A stretch of 13,242 nucleotides of DNA from Chitinophaga pinensis (GCA_943330985.1 CALQJV010000004.1:1-13242); one strand, 5' to 3'; shown: positions 1-8,478, numbered from the stretch's first letter. Numbers and translations: made by a program. The notes: generated by a model not told the origin, from the sequence alone.

Positions 1-527
1 TAGAAAAAAAGCAGCTCTTTCATTTGGGTGCCATGGATTGGTTGCCGAATCGAGAAGGAGTTGATTGGTTTGTTCGGCATGTTTGGCCCGATATACATGC
101 TGCATTGCCGGATTGGAAATTGGTTTTGGCGGGGAAAGAAATTCCATCTTATTATTCTACTCTTCAGCATCAAAACATCCATACAAAGCCAGCTCCAGAT
201 GCTGCTGTTTTTATGCAGGATGAGGGAGTTATGATTGTTCCTTTATTAAGTGGAAGTGGAATTCGCGTTAAGATTATTGAAGGCATGGCACTTGGTAAAG
301 TAATCATAACTACAACAGTGGGTTTGGAAGGCATTCCTGCGCAATCGGGAGTTAACATTCTTATTGCAAATGAGCCCGCTGATTTTCTGAGAATTATAAA
401 GGATTTGATTTCTTTCCCGCAACTTGCTCAAACGATTTCGGAAAATGCGCTTACATTTGCAAACGAACATTTCAGAAGCGAGGCACTTAGTCAGAAACTC
501 CTTCATTTTTATAAATCTAACAGTTAA
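1..527 (+). CDS. Glycosyltransferase family 4 protein, 3' part only
   Basis: This is the C-terminal part of a GT4-type (GT-B fold) glycosyltransferase. The reading frame is open from base 3 with no stop before the window edge, so the gene starts upstream. The visible part is the nucleotide-sugar binding half. It begins with the GAMDWLPNREGVDWF stretch typical of bacterial GT4 enzymes, then has a WKLVLAGKE strand. The donor-binding segment SGSGIRVKIIEGMALGK (bases 249-299) contains the family's conserved Glu region. Such enzymes move a sugar from an activated donor to a lipid or polysaccharide intermediate at the cytoplasmic face of the membrane; the acceptor cannot be told from sequence. The next glycosyltransferase starts 5 bases after the stop, which suggests an exopolysaccharide, O-antigen or glycoprotein glycan locus upstream. 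Confidence 0.88.
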   Translation, partial: EKKQLFHLGAMDWLPNREGVDWFVRHVWPDIHAALPDWKLVLAGKEIPSYYSTLQHQNIHTKPAPDAAVFMQDEGVMIVPLLSGSGIRVKIIEGMALGKVIITTTVGLEGIPAQSGVNILIANEPADFLRIIKDLISFPQLAQTISENALTFANEHFRSEALSQKLLHFYKSNS

Positions 528-532
528 CAGGT

Positions 533-1738
533 TTGAAAATACTTGTTGCACTTTCTCGATTTCCTTGGCCTACCAATAAAGGCGATAAACTGCGTGCTTG
601 GCATCAACTTATCGGTATGTCTAATAAAAATGAGGTGCATGTATTTTGTTTAACAGACGAAGTTGTTCAGCCCCAAGATCTCGAAAAAGCAAAAGCCGTA
701 TTTGCTTCCGTTCATGTGTTTAACTTGAGTAAAATAGCTGTTTTAATACGCTTATCTCGCGCAGTTTTTCAAAAAATCCCTTTCCAAGTTGCTTACTTTT
801 CTGATCGTAATGCGATAGCCGAATTCAAAGGCTTGGTTGAGCAAATAAATCCAGATATTGTTTATTGTCAGCTTGCACGCATGGCAGAATTTTGCCGTGA
901 TATTGAAAATTGCAAAAAAGTGATAGACTACCAAGATGCATTTTCGATGGGCTTAGAGCGTCGCATTGCGAATGAAACCTGGTGGAAAAAACATGTTGTT
1001 GCCATGGAAGCGAAACGTTTGGCTGCATACGAATCGCAAATTTTTGAAGATTTTGAGGAACGTACCATGATTTCGGAACAAGATGCTAAACTCATCAAGC
1101 ATCCATTAAATTCGAGTTTGCAAATTATTCCCAACGGAGTAGATACTGATTTCTACAAACCCGAACCGCGTGCACGCGTCATCGATTTGCTTTTTACGGG
1201 CAATATGCACTATGAGCCCAATGTGAATTGTGTACATTATGTGGTTGAGAAAGTTATACCCCTGCTGACAAAGGAATTCCCCCACATACAATTCGTAGCA
1301 GCGGGAATGAATCCAGCCAAGGAACTTCAACAAATTAAATCGCGGCATCTTCAATTAACGGGTTGGGTTGAAGATTTGAGAAATTACTACCAAGTATCTC
1401 GCATTTTCATCGCTCCCATGCAAATTGGGATAGGAATGCAAAACAAGATTTTAGAAGCCATGTCGATGGGTTTGCCGGTCATTACTACTACTTTAGCAAA
1501 CAATGCTATTGGTGCAATTCATGGAAAAGAAATTTGGATTGCCAACACTCCAGAAAAAGTAGCTGAAGCCATTTCATACCTATTAAATAACACCGAATTG
1601 GCCATTAACATTGGACACAATGCCCGCAAGCTGATGGTAGAACAATTCAGTTGGGATAAACAAAATGCCAAGTTGATTCGTTTGATGAACGCTTGTGTAT
1701 CAGAAGATTTGTTAACACAGCATATTTCCGAAAAATAA
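533..1738 (+). CDS. Glycosyltransferase family 4 protein
   Basis: This is a complete 401-residue GT4-like glycosyltransferase of normal length for the family. The N-terminal acceptor-side domain opens with [19 protein letters not shown], close to the start of sugar transferases that carry an RFPxPxxxGDxLR motif. The C-terminal domain has IPNGVD (residues 199-204), [10 protein letters not shown] (221-230), GWVEDL (287-292) and the donor-site segment [21 protein letters not shown] (about 299-319, with Glu308). The start is a TTG at 533, chosen because it gives the expected beta-strand start MKILV. The first in-frame ATG would remove the glycine-rich N-terminal motif. No signal peptide is seen, so the enzyme should be cytoplasmic or peripheral to the membrane. 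It follows another GT4 gene by 5 bases, and ribBA begins 2 bases after its stop, so the three are probably co-transcribed. Donor and acceptor sugars are unknown. Confidence 0.87.
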   Translation: MKILVALSRFPWPTNKGDKLRAWHQLIGMSNKNEVHVFCLTDEVVQPQDLEKAKAVFASVHVFNLSKIAVLIRLSRAVFQKIPFQVAYFSDRNAIAEFKGLVEQINPDIVYCQLARMAEFCRDIENCKKVIDYQDAFSMGLERRIANETWWKKHVVAMEAKRLAAYESQIFEDFEERTMISEQDAKLIKHPLNSSLQIIPNGVDTDFYKPEPRARVIDLLFTGNMHYEPNVNCVHYVVEKVIPLLTKEFPHIQFVAAGMNPAKELQQIKSRHLQLTGWVEDLRNYYQVSRIFIAPMQIGIGMQNKILEAMSMGLPVITTTLANNAIGAIHGKEIWIANTPEKVAEAISYLLNNTELAINIGHNARKLMVEQFSWDKQNAKLIRLMNACVSEDLLTQHISEK

Positions 1739-1740
1739 TT

Positions 1741-2940
1741 ATGTCGAAATTAAATAGCATTCAAGAAGCCATCGAAGACATTCGAAAAGGCAAGGTGATA
1801 ATTGTTGTAGATGATGAAGGTCGCGAGAACGAAGGTGATTTTTTAACAGCAGCCAAAAATGCTACACCAGAAGTGATAAACTTTATGGCAACACATGGTC
1901 GGGGTCTTATTTGCGCGGCACTCACCGAAGAACGCTGCACAGAGCTGAAACTCGAAATGATGGTTTCGCAAAACACTTCTTCGCACGATACCGCATTTAC
2001 AGTTTCAGTCGATTTAATAAAGGACTGCACAACAGGAATTTCGGCTTCAGACCGTTCCAAAACCATGCTTGCACTGGTTGATCCTGAGATTAAACCCGAA
2101 GATTTTGCTCGGCCAGGACATATTTTTCCATTACGGGCAAAGAGTGGAGGCGTATTGAGAAGAGCTGGGCATACCGAAGCAACGGTAGATTTAGCGCGAA
2201 TTTCAGGATTTGAACCTGCCGGAGTTTTGGTTGAAATTATGAATGAAGACGGAAGTATGGCACGCTTACCTGAGTTGTTGGAGTTGGCAAAGAAATTCGA
2301 TTTGAAGATTATTTCAATCGAAGATTTAATCAAGTACAGACTAGAAAACGATACATTGATTACACGTGAGGTGGAAGTTGATTTACCTACCCAATTTGGA
2401 GATTTTAATTTAATCGCATACACGCAAAAGAACACTGGGGAACAACATTTGGCATTGGTAAAAGGGGAGTTTAGCGCGGATGAACCTGTTCTTGTTCGTG
2501 TTCATAGTTCGTGTATGACGGGCGATATTTTTGGATCGTGTCGCTGCGAATGCGGACCGCAATTACAAGCTGCAATGAAAACCATTGAAGAAGCTGGCAA
2601 AGGAGTGATTATTTACATGAACCAAGAAGGAAGAGGCATTGGATTGCTGAATAAATTGAAAGCATACAAACTTCAAGAGGAAGGATTCGATACCGTTGAT
2701 GCAAACATAAAACTCGGCTTTAAAATGGACGAGCGTGATTATGGTGTTGGAGCACAAATTATCCGCGATTTGGGAGTGCGTAAGTTGAAATTGATGACGA
2801 ATAATCCAACTAAACGCGCCGGACTAATTGGTTATGGTTTGGAGATTGTGGAAAATGTACCTATAGTGATTCAAGCCAATATCCACAACCAAAAATACCT
2901 AGATACGAAGCGCGATAGAATGGGCCATTCGTTGAAGTGA
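1741..2940 (+). CDS. ribBA: Bifunctional 3,4-dihydroxy-2-butanone-4-phosphate synthase / GTP cyclohydrolase II
   Basis: This 399-residue fusion supplies both starting branches of riboflavin synthesis. The N-terminal RibB half (about 1-203) makes dihydroxybutanone phosphate from ribulose 5-phosphate. The C-terminal RibA half (about 206-399) opens GTP to the pyrimidine precursor. RibB signatures are [10 protein letters not shown] (24-33, metal-binding acidic loop), RPGHIFPL (124-131), GHTEA (143-147) and [11 protein letters not shown] (165-175). RibA signatures are the zinc cysteines C258, C269 and C271 in [18 protein letters not shown], the NQEGRGIGL segment (294-302), D330/R332 matching the catalytic Asp/Arg of the E. 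coli enzyme, and NNPTKRAGL (354-362). All key residues seem present, so both halves should be active. I chose the ATG at 1741, which gives the usual RibB N-terminus; the frame is open further upstream only because of near-cognate starts inside the preceding gene. Confidence 0.97.
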   Translation: MSKLNSIQEAIEDIRKGKVIIVVDDEGRENEGDFLTAAKNATPEVINFMATHGRGLICAALTEERCTELKLEMMVSQNTSSHDTAFTVSVDLIKDCTTGISASDRSKTMLALVDPEIKPEDFARPGHIFPLRAKSGGVLRRAGHTEATVDLARISGFEPAGVLVEIMNEDGSMARLPELLELAKKFDLKIISIEDLIKYRLENDTLITREVEVDLPTQFGDFNLIAYTQKNTGEQHLALVKGEFSADEPVLVRVHSSCMTGDIFGSCRCECGPQLQAAMKTIEEAGKGVIIYMNQEGRGIGLLNKLKAYKLQEEGFDTVDANIKLGFKMDERDYGVGAQIIRDLGVRKLKLMTNNPTKRAGLIGYGLEIVENVPIVIQANIHNQKYLDTKRDRMGHSLK

Positions 2941-2955
2941 TATGGTTATTTTATC

Positions 2956-2997
2956 ATTCCAATTGAATTGAATTCATAAAGTGTTGGAATAATTTTT
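2956..2997 (+). terminator. Possible weak terminator after ribBA
   Basis: A perfect 7-base inverted repeat (ATTCCAA at 2956-2962 and TTGGAAT at 2984-2990) starts 16 bases after the ribBA stop and is followed by AATTTTT. The loop is long (21 bases) and the stem is AT-rich, so it is a weak candidate. Confidence 0.3.
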
Positions 2998-3086
2998 AGG
3001 GCAAGTCAAACAATTTCTGTTAATAACTCGCAGTTACGAACTATGCTGTGTTAATGTTTTCATCCCAAAAAAGGCGAATGAATCGT

Positions 3087-3094
3087 TATATTTG
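3087..3094 (+). promoter_or_regulatory. Candidate -7 promoter element upstream of parA
   Basis: TATATTTG fits the Bacteroidota -7 consensus TAnnTTTG. It lies 45 bases before the parA start, giving a leader of roughly 40 nucleotides. I see no convincing TTTG -33 element at the expected distance, so the call rests on the -7 match and on its place in the only sizeable gap before the parA operon. Confidence 0.45.
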
Positions 3095-3139
3095 CCCTGC
3101 TTTGAATGAATCGATATTAATTTCATTAGCCTGTAACCT

Positions 3140-3961
3140 ATGACCAAAATAATTGCAATAGCCAACCAGAAAGGTGGAGTAGGAAAGACAACCACTGCAA
3201 TAAACTTAGCCGCAAGTTTGGCCATTTTAGAGCATAAAACTTTATTGATCGATGCCGATCCTCAAGCCAATGCAACTTCAGGAATTGGCATTGATCCGAG
3301 AAGTGTAAAGACCAGCATTTACGAATGCATTATCAATGAAGTCGAACCCAAAGACATCATCATAAACACATCCACGCCCAACCTCGATTTAATGCCTGCG
3401 CATATCGATTTAGTTGGAGCCGAAATTGAAATTATCAACCTGCCCAATCGAGAACACATGATGCGGGCTGCACTCAGTAAAATCAGCGATCAATACGAAT
3501 TCATCATCATCGATTGTTCTCCTTCTTTGGGATTGATCACTGTAAACTCCTTAACCGCTGCCGATTCTGTTATCATTCCTGTTCAGTGCGAGTATTTTGC
3601 TTTGGAAGGATTAGGTAAATTACTCAACACAATTAAAATTGTGCAATCTCGCTTAAACCCGGAACTTTCAATTGAAGGTATTTTGCTAACGATGTACGAC
3701 AGTCGTCTGCGTCTAAGCAATCAGGTTGTTGAAGAAGTGAAGACGCATTTTCAACAAATGGTATTCGACACAATTATTCAACGTAATATTCGTTTGGGTG
3801 AGGCTCCAAGTTTCGGATTATCTGTAATAATGCATGATGCAGGTTCTTCGGGAGCCATTAATTACTTGAATTTGGCTAGGGAAATTCTTCAAAAGCACGA
3901 CATGACGCGCATTCCTTCTACAGAAAAAGTGATTGAGCCATTCAATGAAAATTTAAATTAA
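3140..3961 (+). CDS. parA: Chromosome-partitioning ATPase ParA (Soj)
   Basis: This 273-residue P-loop ATPase is of usual size for chromosomal ParA/Soj. It forms ATP-dependent dimers on nucleoid DNA and is released by ParB bound at parS, which drives origin segregation. The deviant Walker A motif is KGGVGKTT (11-18), with the signature Lys11 and catalytic Lys16. The DADPQ motif (38-42) and Walker B FIIIDCSPSLG (121-131, Asp125) follow, then PVQCEYFALEGL (137-148). No N-terminal DNA-binding extension is present, as expected for the chromosomal type. It is the first gene of a tight run, with parB 16 bases downstream. A -7-like promoter element sits 45 bases upstream. Identification is secure; chromosomal rather than plasmid origin is inferred from the dapB and lepB neighbours. 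Confidence 0.97.
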   Translation: MTKIIAIANQKGGVGKTTTAINLAASLAILEHKTLLIDADPQANATSGIGIDPRSVKTSIYECIINEVEPKDIIINTSTPNLDLMPAHIDLVGAEIEIINLPNREHMMRAALSKISDQYEFIIIDCSPSLGLITVNSLTAADSVIIPVQCEYFALEGLGKLLNTIKIVQSRLNPELSIEGILLTMYDSRLRLSNQVVEEVKTHFQQMVFDTIIQRNIRLGEAPSFGLSVIMHDAGSSGAINYLNLAREILQKHDMTRIPSTEKVIEPFNENLN

Positions 3962-3977
3962 TCGGGAAGCAGTAAAC

Positions 3978-4871
3978 ATGAACAACAAACGGAATGCTCT
4001 TGGTAAAGGCCTAGGAGCCCTGCTTACAAGTCCCGAAACAGACATCACCACCCGGAATTCAAGTCCGGGTGATTCATCTGTTGTGGGTTCTATCTCCGAA
4101 TTGCAAGTTGCCCAAATTGAAGCAAATCCTTTTCAACCCAGGACTTATTTTGAAGAAGAGGCCTTACGCGAGTTGGCTGAGTCGATTCAAGAAATGGGAC
4201 TTATACAACCCGTTACGGTTCGTAAAATTGGATATGATAAATTCCAGTTGATTAGTGGAGAACGTCGTTTTCGTGCTTCGCAAATGGCAGGTTTAATTAC
4301 CATTCCAGCATATATTCGCATTGCCAACGATCAAGCCATGCTTGAAATGGCATTGGTCGAAAACATTCAACGCGAAGAACTCGATTCCATTGAAATCGGT
4401 TTGGCTTACCAACGACTCATAGAAGAACTGAAACTCACACAGGAAGAAGTGAGTGAAAAAGTGGCCAAAAAACGTTCAACCGTTGCTAACTATTTACGCC
4501 TACTGAAGTTACCACCTGAAATTCAGATGGGAATTCGTGAACGGAAAATTACGATGGGGCATGCGCGCGCTTTGGTTGGTATTGATGATGCAAAACAACA
4601 ATTGAGTTTGTATAACCAAATTCTAAGCAGCGAAATGTCCGTTCGTCAGGTTGAAGACGCAAGTCGGAAAAACAAAAGTTCCGATGTGGGTGCTTCGCGA
4701 AGCTCAAAAATGGTACTTCCTGCCGAACTCAAAGCGGCCATTCAAAAGTTGAACAAACGTTTGGAGGCTTCTGTCGATGTTAAGTCTGACAAAGACGGAA
4801 AAGGACAATTAAATATCCGTTTCAATTCGTCGGAAGAATTGGCAAACTTGCTCAATAAACTCATTCCTTGA
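3978..4871 (+). CDS. parB: Chromosome-partitioning protein ParB (Spo0J)
   Basis: This 297-residue ParB is of normal length. It binds parS sites, spreads as a CTP-dependent clamp and stimulates ParA. Features in order are a short basic N-terminus KRNALGKGLGALL (4-16), the usual ParA-contacting motif; a low-conservation linker (about 18-40); the ParB/Srx CTPase domain with NPFQPR (50-55), GERRFRA (94-100) and ALVENIQRE (125-133); a helix-turn-helix around LTQEEVSEKVAKKRSTVANYL (153-173); GHARAL (194-199); and a C-terminal dimerisation segment (about 247-297). Its TGA stop shares one base with the next gene's ATG, so the two are probably translationally coupled. No clear parS palindrome was found in this window. 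The linker coding region contains a strong perfect inverted repeat, listed separately. Confidence 0.97.
   Translation: MNNKRNALGKGLGALLTSPETDITTRNSSPGDSSVVGSISELQVAQIEANPFQPRTYFEEEALRELAESIQEMGLIQPVTVRKIGYDKFQLISGERRFRASQMAGLITIPAYIRIANDQAMLEMALVENIQREELDSIEIGLAYQRLIEELKLTQEEVSEKVAKKRSTVANYLRLLKLPPEIQMGIRERKITMGHARALVGIDDAKQQLSLYNQILSSEMSVRQVEDASRKNKSSDVGASRSSKMVLPAELKAAIQKLNKRLEASVDVKSDKDGKGQLNIRFNSSEELANLLNKLIP
4044..4074. repeat. Inverted repeat inside parB
   Basis: CACCCGGA (4049-4056) and TCCGGGTG (4064-4071) form a perfect 8-base inverted repeat around a 7-base loop. The pairing may extend by ATC/GAT across a three-base bulge. It is GC-rich compared with its surroundings and lies in the poorly conserved linker codons of parB. 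It could fold in the mRNA about 70 bases after the start codon; its function is unknown and it may be chance. Confidence 0.5.
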
Positions 4872-5443
4872 TGACCATGCGTTTTTTGCTTGTGCTTGTT
4901 TTTGGAATTTTTTCATTTGCATTACATGCACAGGAATCTTCGTCGACTAATAAAAAAAAACTGACTAGCGACACAATCCCTAAACGTCGTGTTCATTCGC
5001 CTAAAAAAGCGGCCGTGCTTTCGGCAGTTATACCAGGCGCTGGTCAACTTTACAACCGTAAATTTTGGAAAGTGCCGGTTTTAGCTGCAGGTGCAGGAGC
5101 TTTGGTTTATGGTTTTCAATTCAATCAAAAGAATTACAATCTGTTTAAAACGGAATTGATTCATCGCCAAACAGGTTCAGCAGAAATCAATACAGATCTT
5201 AAAAACTTGAGTGATGCCAATCTCAATGAATTACAGGATTACTATCACCGAAACCGCGATTTAACTATTGTTGGAATGGCACTTCTGTACGCATTGAATG
5301 TATTGGATGCAACAGTGGATGCGCACCTTTTCGACTTTAATGTGAACGAAGATTTAAGTTTGAATATTCGTCCCAAAACCCTTTATTCATCAAGCACTTC
5401 CATGCCAATTGCGGGATTGGGCCTAACGCTTAACTTCAAATGA
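4871..5443 (+). CDS. DUF5683 domain membrane protein
   Basis: This 190-residue protein matches the DUF5683 family found next to parB and dapB in many Bacteroidota; its biochemical role is not known. It starts with a signal peptide (1-20, hydrophobic core FLLVLVFGIFSFAL, likely cut after Ala20 in LHA-QES). A basic Lys/Ser-rich stretch follows, then the family core SAVIPGAGQLYNRKFWK (51-67), a Gly/Ala-rich hydrophobic segment (about 68-83) and a second one (about 131-153). The C-terminus ends in AGLGLTLNFK, which resembles an outer-membrane beta-strand ending. It is probably exported to the envelope. I chose the ATG at 4871, which overlaps the parB TGA by one base; a TTG three bases earlier and an ATG at 4877 are alternatives. 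Its stop overlaps the dapB start by four bases (ATGA). Confidence 0.85.
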   Translation: MTMRFLLVLVFGIFSFALHAQESSSTNKKKLTSDTIPKRRVHSPKKAAVLSAVIPGAGQLYNRKFWKVPVLAAGAGALVYGFQFNQKNYNLFKTELIHRQTGSAEINTDLKNLSDANLNELQDYYHRNRDLTIVGMALLYALNVLDATVDAHLFDFNVNEDLSLNIRPKTLYSSSTSMPIAGLGLTLNFK

Positions 5444-6174
5444 AAGTAGCGTTAATTGGATACGGTGGTATGGGGAAAGTAATTGAAGAAAAGGCAAATG
5501 CTCGAGGTCATGAAATTGTGTTACGCGTAACCAAAGATTCGGACCCTTCATGGAAAAATGATTTAAGTAAAGCGGATGTTGCCATCGAATTTACCCAGCC
5601 AGAAGCTGCTGTTCAGAATATCTATACTTGTTTCGAGCATAATATTCCCGTAATTTCTGGCACTACAGGTTGGTTTCATCACTTGCATGAAGTAACTGAT
5701 CGTTGCATCGATAAAAATCAAGCCCTTTTTTATGCGAGTAATTTTAGCATTGGAGTGAACATTTTTTTTCAGCTCAACCGCCAACTTGCTCGATTAATGG
5801 CAACTCAATCTTCCTATCAAATAGGAATGGAAGAACTGCATCATATCCGAAAAAAAGATGCGCCCAGCGGAACCGCCATAACCTTGGCAGAGGGAATAAT
5901 TGCAGAAAATCCTGCATACAAAACATGGCGGAAATCAGATGAGCCCAATTCTCCTGGAAGTTTTCCTATTCATTCAATTCGACAAGATGATATCCCCGGA
6001 ACACATTGCATTGAATATCGTTCCGAAATAGATTCTATCAATATTACCCACACGGCCTTTAATCGAGATGGTTTTGCTTTGGGAGCGGTTGTCGCTGCCG
6101 AGTTTCTCTATGGTAAAAAAGGCGTTTTTACTATGTCAGACCTCTTAACAAATTCTTCATCACATGGATTATAA
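5440..6174 (+). CDS. dapB: 4-hydroxy-tetrahydrodipicolinate reductase
   Basis: DapB performs the NAD(P)H-dependent reduction step of the diaminopimelate pathway, feeding lysine and peptidoglycan synthesis in the cytoplasm. The protein has 244 residues, slightly shorter than the E. coli enzyme (273). It shows the Rossmann GYGGMGK motif (7-13), SGTTGW (73-78), ASNFSIGVN (99-107) and the catalytic/substrate-binding segment ELHHIRKKDAPSGTA (132-146), in which His134 and Lys138 match the E. coli catalytic His159 and Lys163. The substrate-side EYRSE and NITHTAFNRDGFALGA stretches are also present. The start overlaps the DUF5683 stop by four bases, and its stop lies beside or within the start of lepB, so it is embedded in one transcription unit. 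Confidence 0.96.
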   Translation: MKVALIGYGGMGKVIEEKANARGHEIVLRVTKDSDPSWKNDLSKADVAIEFTQPEAAVQNIYTCFEHNIPVISGTTGWFHHLHEVTDRCIDKNQALFYASNFSIGVNIFFQLNRQLARLMATQSSYQIGMEELHHIRKKDAPSGTAITLAEGIIAENPAYKTWRKSDEPNSPGSFPIHSIRQDDIPGTHCIEYRSEIDSINITHTAFNRDGFALGAVVAAEFLYGKKGVFTMSDLLTNSSSHGL

Positions 6175-7798
6175 AATGATTATTAACATCCTGCTACTCT
6201 TAGCTTTGCATTTAGGTTTGTGGAAGGTTTTTATAAAAGCAGGGCGTCAAGCTTGGGAGGCTTGGGTGCCAGGTTATAATCTGTGGGTTTGGATTAAATT
6301 GATTGATAAGCCTTGGTGGTGGCTCATTCTATTGTTGATTCCTGGAGTGAATGTGATGATTCTACTCATCATGGTGTTTCTTCTCATGCGAAATTTTGAA
6401 GTGGAAAATACCATCGAGTTGATTTTGGGTGTGGTGTTTTTTCCGTTCTATTTAATTTACCTCGGGTTTAATGAAAAATACCGGTTCATGGGGAATGATT
6501 ACTGGAAAAAATACGAAAAAACCAAAGCATCGGAATGGACGGAAGCACTTGTATTTGCCATTGTGGTTGCGACGATTGTTCGTACGTTTTTCTTAGAAGC
6601 TTTCACCATTCCAACATCTTCCATGGAGAAAACGTTATTAGTTGGTGATTATCTTTTTGTGAGTAAAATAAGTTATGGTCCTAAAACCCCAAACACACCG
6701 CTAACCATTCCATTTACTCACCATACATTCCCGTTTACGGAATCAGTTCCATCTTATTCTGAATGGATTTCACTTCCATATTTCCGATTCCCTGGATTGG
6801 GAAAAGTGCATAATAACGACATTGTGGTTTTTAACTATCCTGATGGCGATACCGTTTCGGTGAATATGCAAAACATCAGTTATTATCGCTTGGTTCGTTC
6901 GTTTGGTTGGGATAAAGTCAATACGCCCGAAGCAATCAACCCATACAATAACATGCCTTTTGGAAAGGTTGTGGCGCGTCCAATCGACAAGCGCGATAAT
7001 TATGTAAAACGTTGTGTGGCCATTGCTGGCGATAAGTTGGAAATCAAGAACAAGCAATTGTACATCAATGGAAGTCCTGCAATGAATCCGGAAATGATGC
7101 AGTATACATACGATGTTCAATTCAACTCGATGCAAAACCCGCAGAAGCTATTCGATAAACTCGATATCACCGATGCGGAACCTTATCAGAATATGCAAAA
7201 TGCCAATGTGTGGCAATTGCATTTGAACAATAAGAACAAGGAGAAAATCCAGAATTCCATTCAGCTTGCTCAAATGGCCGAAAAGTTGGATCCAATTGGA
7301 ATGTACGATCCTGATATTTTTCCGAATGTTGCATCGTATGCTTGGAATAAAGACAATTATGGCCCCTTGGTCATTCCCAAAGAAGGCGTAACTGTAAAGC
7401 TCGATACACACAGTATACATTTATACAAGCGCATCATTGGTGTTTATGAAAACAATGACTTGAAAATTAATGGAACACAAATTCTGATTAATGGAAAGCC
7501 CGAAACGTCTTATACGTTCAAACAAGATTACTACTTCATGATGGGAGATAATCGCCATAATTCGGCCGATTCTCGCTTTTGGGGCTTTGTTCCCAACGAC
7601 CATATTGTAGGTAAAGCCGTATTTATTTGGCTGAGTCGTTCAACAAACCGAAGCTTTCCCAATGTCCGTTTCGAACGTGTGTTTAGTTTTATCAAGAACG
7701 ACGGAATTAGCCGATCGTATTTCTTTTATATCATGATTCCACTTCTTTTACTTTCGTTTGGCTGGAATAACCGCCATCGTTTTAGAACGAAGCATTAA
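6164..7798 (+). CDS. lepB: Signal peptidase I, enlarged Bacteroidota form
   Basis: This is a membrane-bound type I signal peptidase, which removes signal peptides from exported proteins with a Ser/Lys dyad. At 544 residues it is far longer than usual bacterial SPases (about 180-330). It carries extra N-terminal membrane helices (about 5-25, 50-75 and 84-101, with a WEAWVPGYN motif) before the usual anchor (about 127-147). Catalytic Ser153 lies in the box B segment FTIPTSSMEKTL, Lys282 in the box D segment VKRCVAIAGD (281-290), and box E is GDNRHNSADSRFWGFVP (461-477). About 170 residues separate boxes D and E, and a C-terminal membrane segment (about 519-533) ends the protein. The start at 6164 overlaps dapB by 11 bases; an ATG at 6176, just past the dapB stop, is an equally good choice. 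It is the last gene before a strong terminator. Confidence 0.95.
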   Translation: MDYKMIINILLLLALHLGLWKVFIKAGRQAWEAWVPGYNLWVWIKLIDKPWWWLILLLIPGVNVMILLIMVFLLMRNFEVENTIELILGVVFFPFYLIYLGFNEKYRFMGNDYWKKYEKTKASEWTEALVFAIVVATIVRTFFLEAFTIPTSSMEKTLLVGDYLFVSKISYGPKTPNTPLTIPFTHHTFPFTESVPSYSEWISLPYFRFPGLGKVHNNDIVVFNYPDGDTVSVNMQNISYYRLVRSFGWDKVNTPEAINPYNNMPFGKVVARPIDKRDNYVKRCVAIAGDKLEIKNKQLYINGSPAMNPEMMQYTYDVQFNSMQNPQKLFDKLDITDAEPYQNMQNANVWQLHLNNKNKEKIQNSIQLAQMAEKLDPIGMYDPDIFPNVASYAWNKDNYGPLVIPKEGVTVKLDTHSIHLYKRIIGVYENNDLKINGTQILINGKPETSYTFKQDYYFMMGDNRHNSADSRFWGFVPNDHIVGKAVFIWLSRSTNRSFPNVRFERVFSFIKNDGISRSYFFYIMIPLLLLSFGWNNRHRFRTKH

Positions 7799-7807
7799 TA
7801 GAAATGT

Positions 7808-7847
7808 AAAAAGCCCTGAAAGTTCGATACTCTCAGGGCTTTTTTTT
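7808..7847. terminator. Rho-independent terminator between lepB and udk, likely bidirectional
   Basis: The stem AAAAAGCCCTGA (7808-7819) pairs with TCAGGGCTTTTT (7833-7844) around a 13-base interior that may add an AG/CT pair. A run of Ts follows on the plus strand, and the run of As before it gives Ts on the minus strand. It lies between convergent genes and can end both. Confidence 0.9.
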
Positions 7848-7860
7848 GAAATGGGATTTG

Positions 7861-8478
7861 TTAAATAAGAGATCGAATGTGGTTTACAAGAACATTCAAT
7901 CCTTTATCATAACTGATGTTGTTAGTTACAATGATATCTGCATCATCGCGGTAGGGTTGTAAATATTTCCGGTAGCTCGGCATCACGTGATTGTTCCATT
8001 GATACATAATTGATTCTTCTGGATAACCACGTTCGTCTTTATCGCGACGTAAACGACGCTCAAGTTTCAATTCCTCACGCGCATCGATGTAAACCTTTAG
8101 ATCGAGTTTATTTCGGATTTCCTCGTAATGGAAAATGAAAAGACCTTCCATGATGATAATCGGAGCTGGATTTAATTCAATGGTTTGAGAAAGTTTTGAT
8201 GCATTGTTGAATGTGTATTCTTGCAAAATCACCTTTTCGCCCGACATCAATTTACACATATCATTATGAAATGCATCCCGGTGAATGGATGTTGGTAAAT
8301 CGAAGTTGATGTAGTTGTTTTCGTCTCTTAATTGCTCTTCTTTAGGAAGATAGTAATTGTCTTGAGATACGACGCAGGTTGATCCAGCGGGCAATGCTTC
8401 TCTTAAATGTTTCAAAAAAGAGGTCTTTCCCGATGCGCTCCCACCTGAGATTCCAACAACATATGGCTTTCTGTTCAT
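7861..8478 (-). CDS. udk: Uridine kinase
   Basis: This 205-residue protein matches the uridine/cytidine kinase family in length and motif order. Udk phosphorylates uridine and cytidine to UMP and CMP in pyrimidine salvage, in the cytoplasm. Visible motifs are the P-loop GGSASGKT (12-19), SQDNYYL (38-44), INFDLPTSI (57-65), the Walker B-like IIMEGLFIF (108-116), the lid RRLRRDKDERG (141-151) and MPSYRKYLQPYRDDADIIV (166-184). The substrate loop reads NFDLPTSI where many Udk proteins have NFDHPxA, so exact nucleoside preference is less certain. The gene stands alone, converging on the lepB terminator. A TAATTTCG element resembling a -7 box (one mismatch to TAnnTTTG) lies very close to the start codon on the minus strand. 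Confidence 0.92.
   Translation of the reverse strand: MNRKPYVVGISGGSASGKTSFLKHLREALPAGSTCVVSQDNYYLPKEEQLRDENNYINFDLPTSIHRDAFHNDMCKLMSGEKVILQEYTFNNASKLSQTIELNPAPIIIMEGLFIFHYEEIRNKLDLKVYIDAREELKLERRLRRDKDERGYPEESIMYQWNNHVMPSYRKYLQPYRDDADIIVTNNISYDKGLNVLVNHIRSLI

Noticed and set aside
1693..1740. Longer N-terminus for ribBA
   Set aside because: It would overlap the glycosyltransferase by 46 bases using a non-ATG start, and the added residues are not part of RibB; the ATG at 1741 fits the family.
2359..2372. Second CACGTG core, in ribBA, about 770 bases before parA
   Set aside because: Also only 9 of 14 matches to the parS consensus and fully explained by coding sequence.
1761..2435. Long open frame (224 codons) on the minus strand
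   Set aside because: It lies antisense to the well-supported ribBA and its Ser/Ile-rich translation looks like a shadow of the real frame.
7980..7993. CACGTG core resembling a parS site
   Set aside because: Only 9 of 14 positions match GTTTCACGTGAAAC, the flanks are not palindromic, and it encodes ordinary udk residues.
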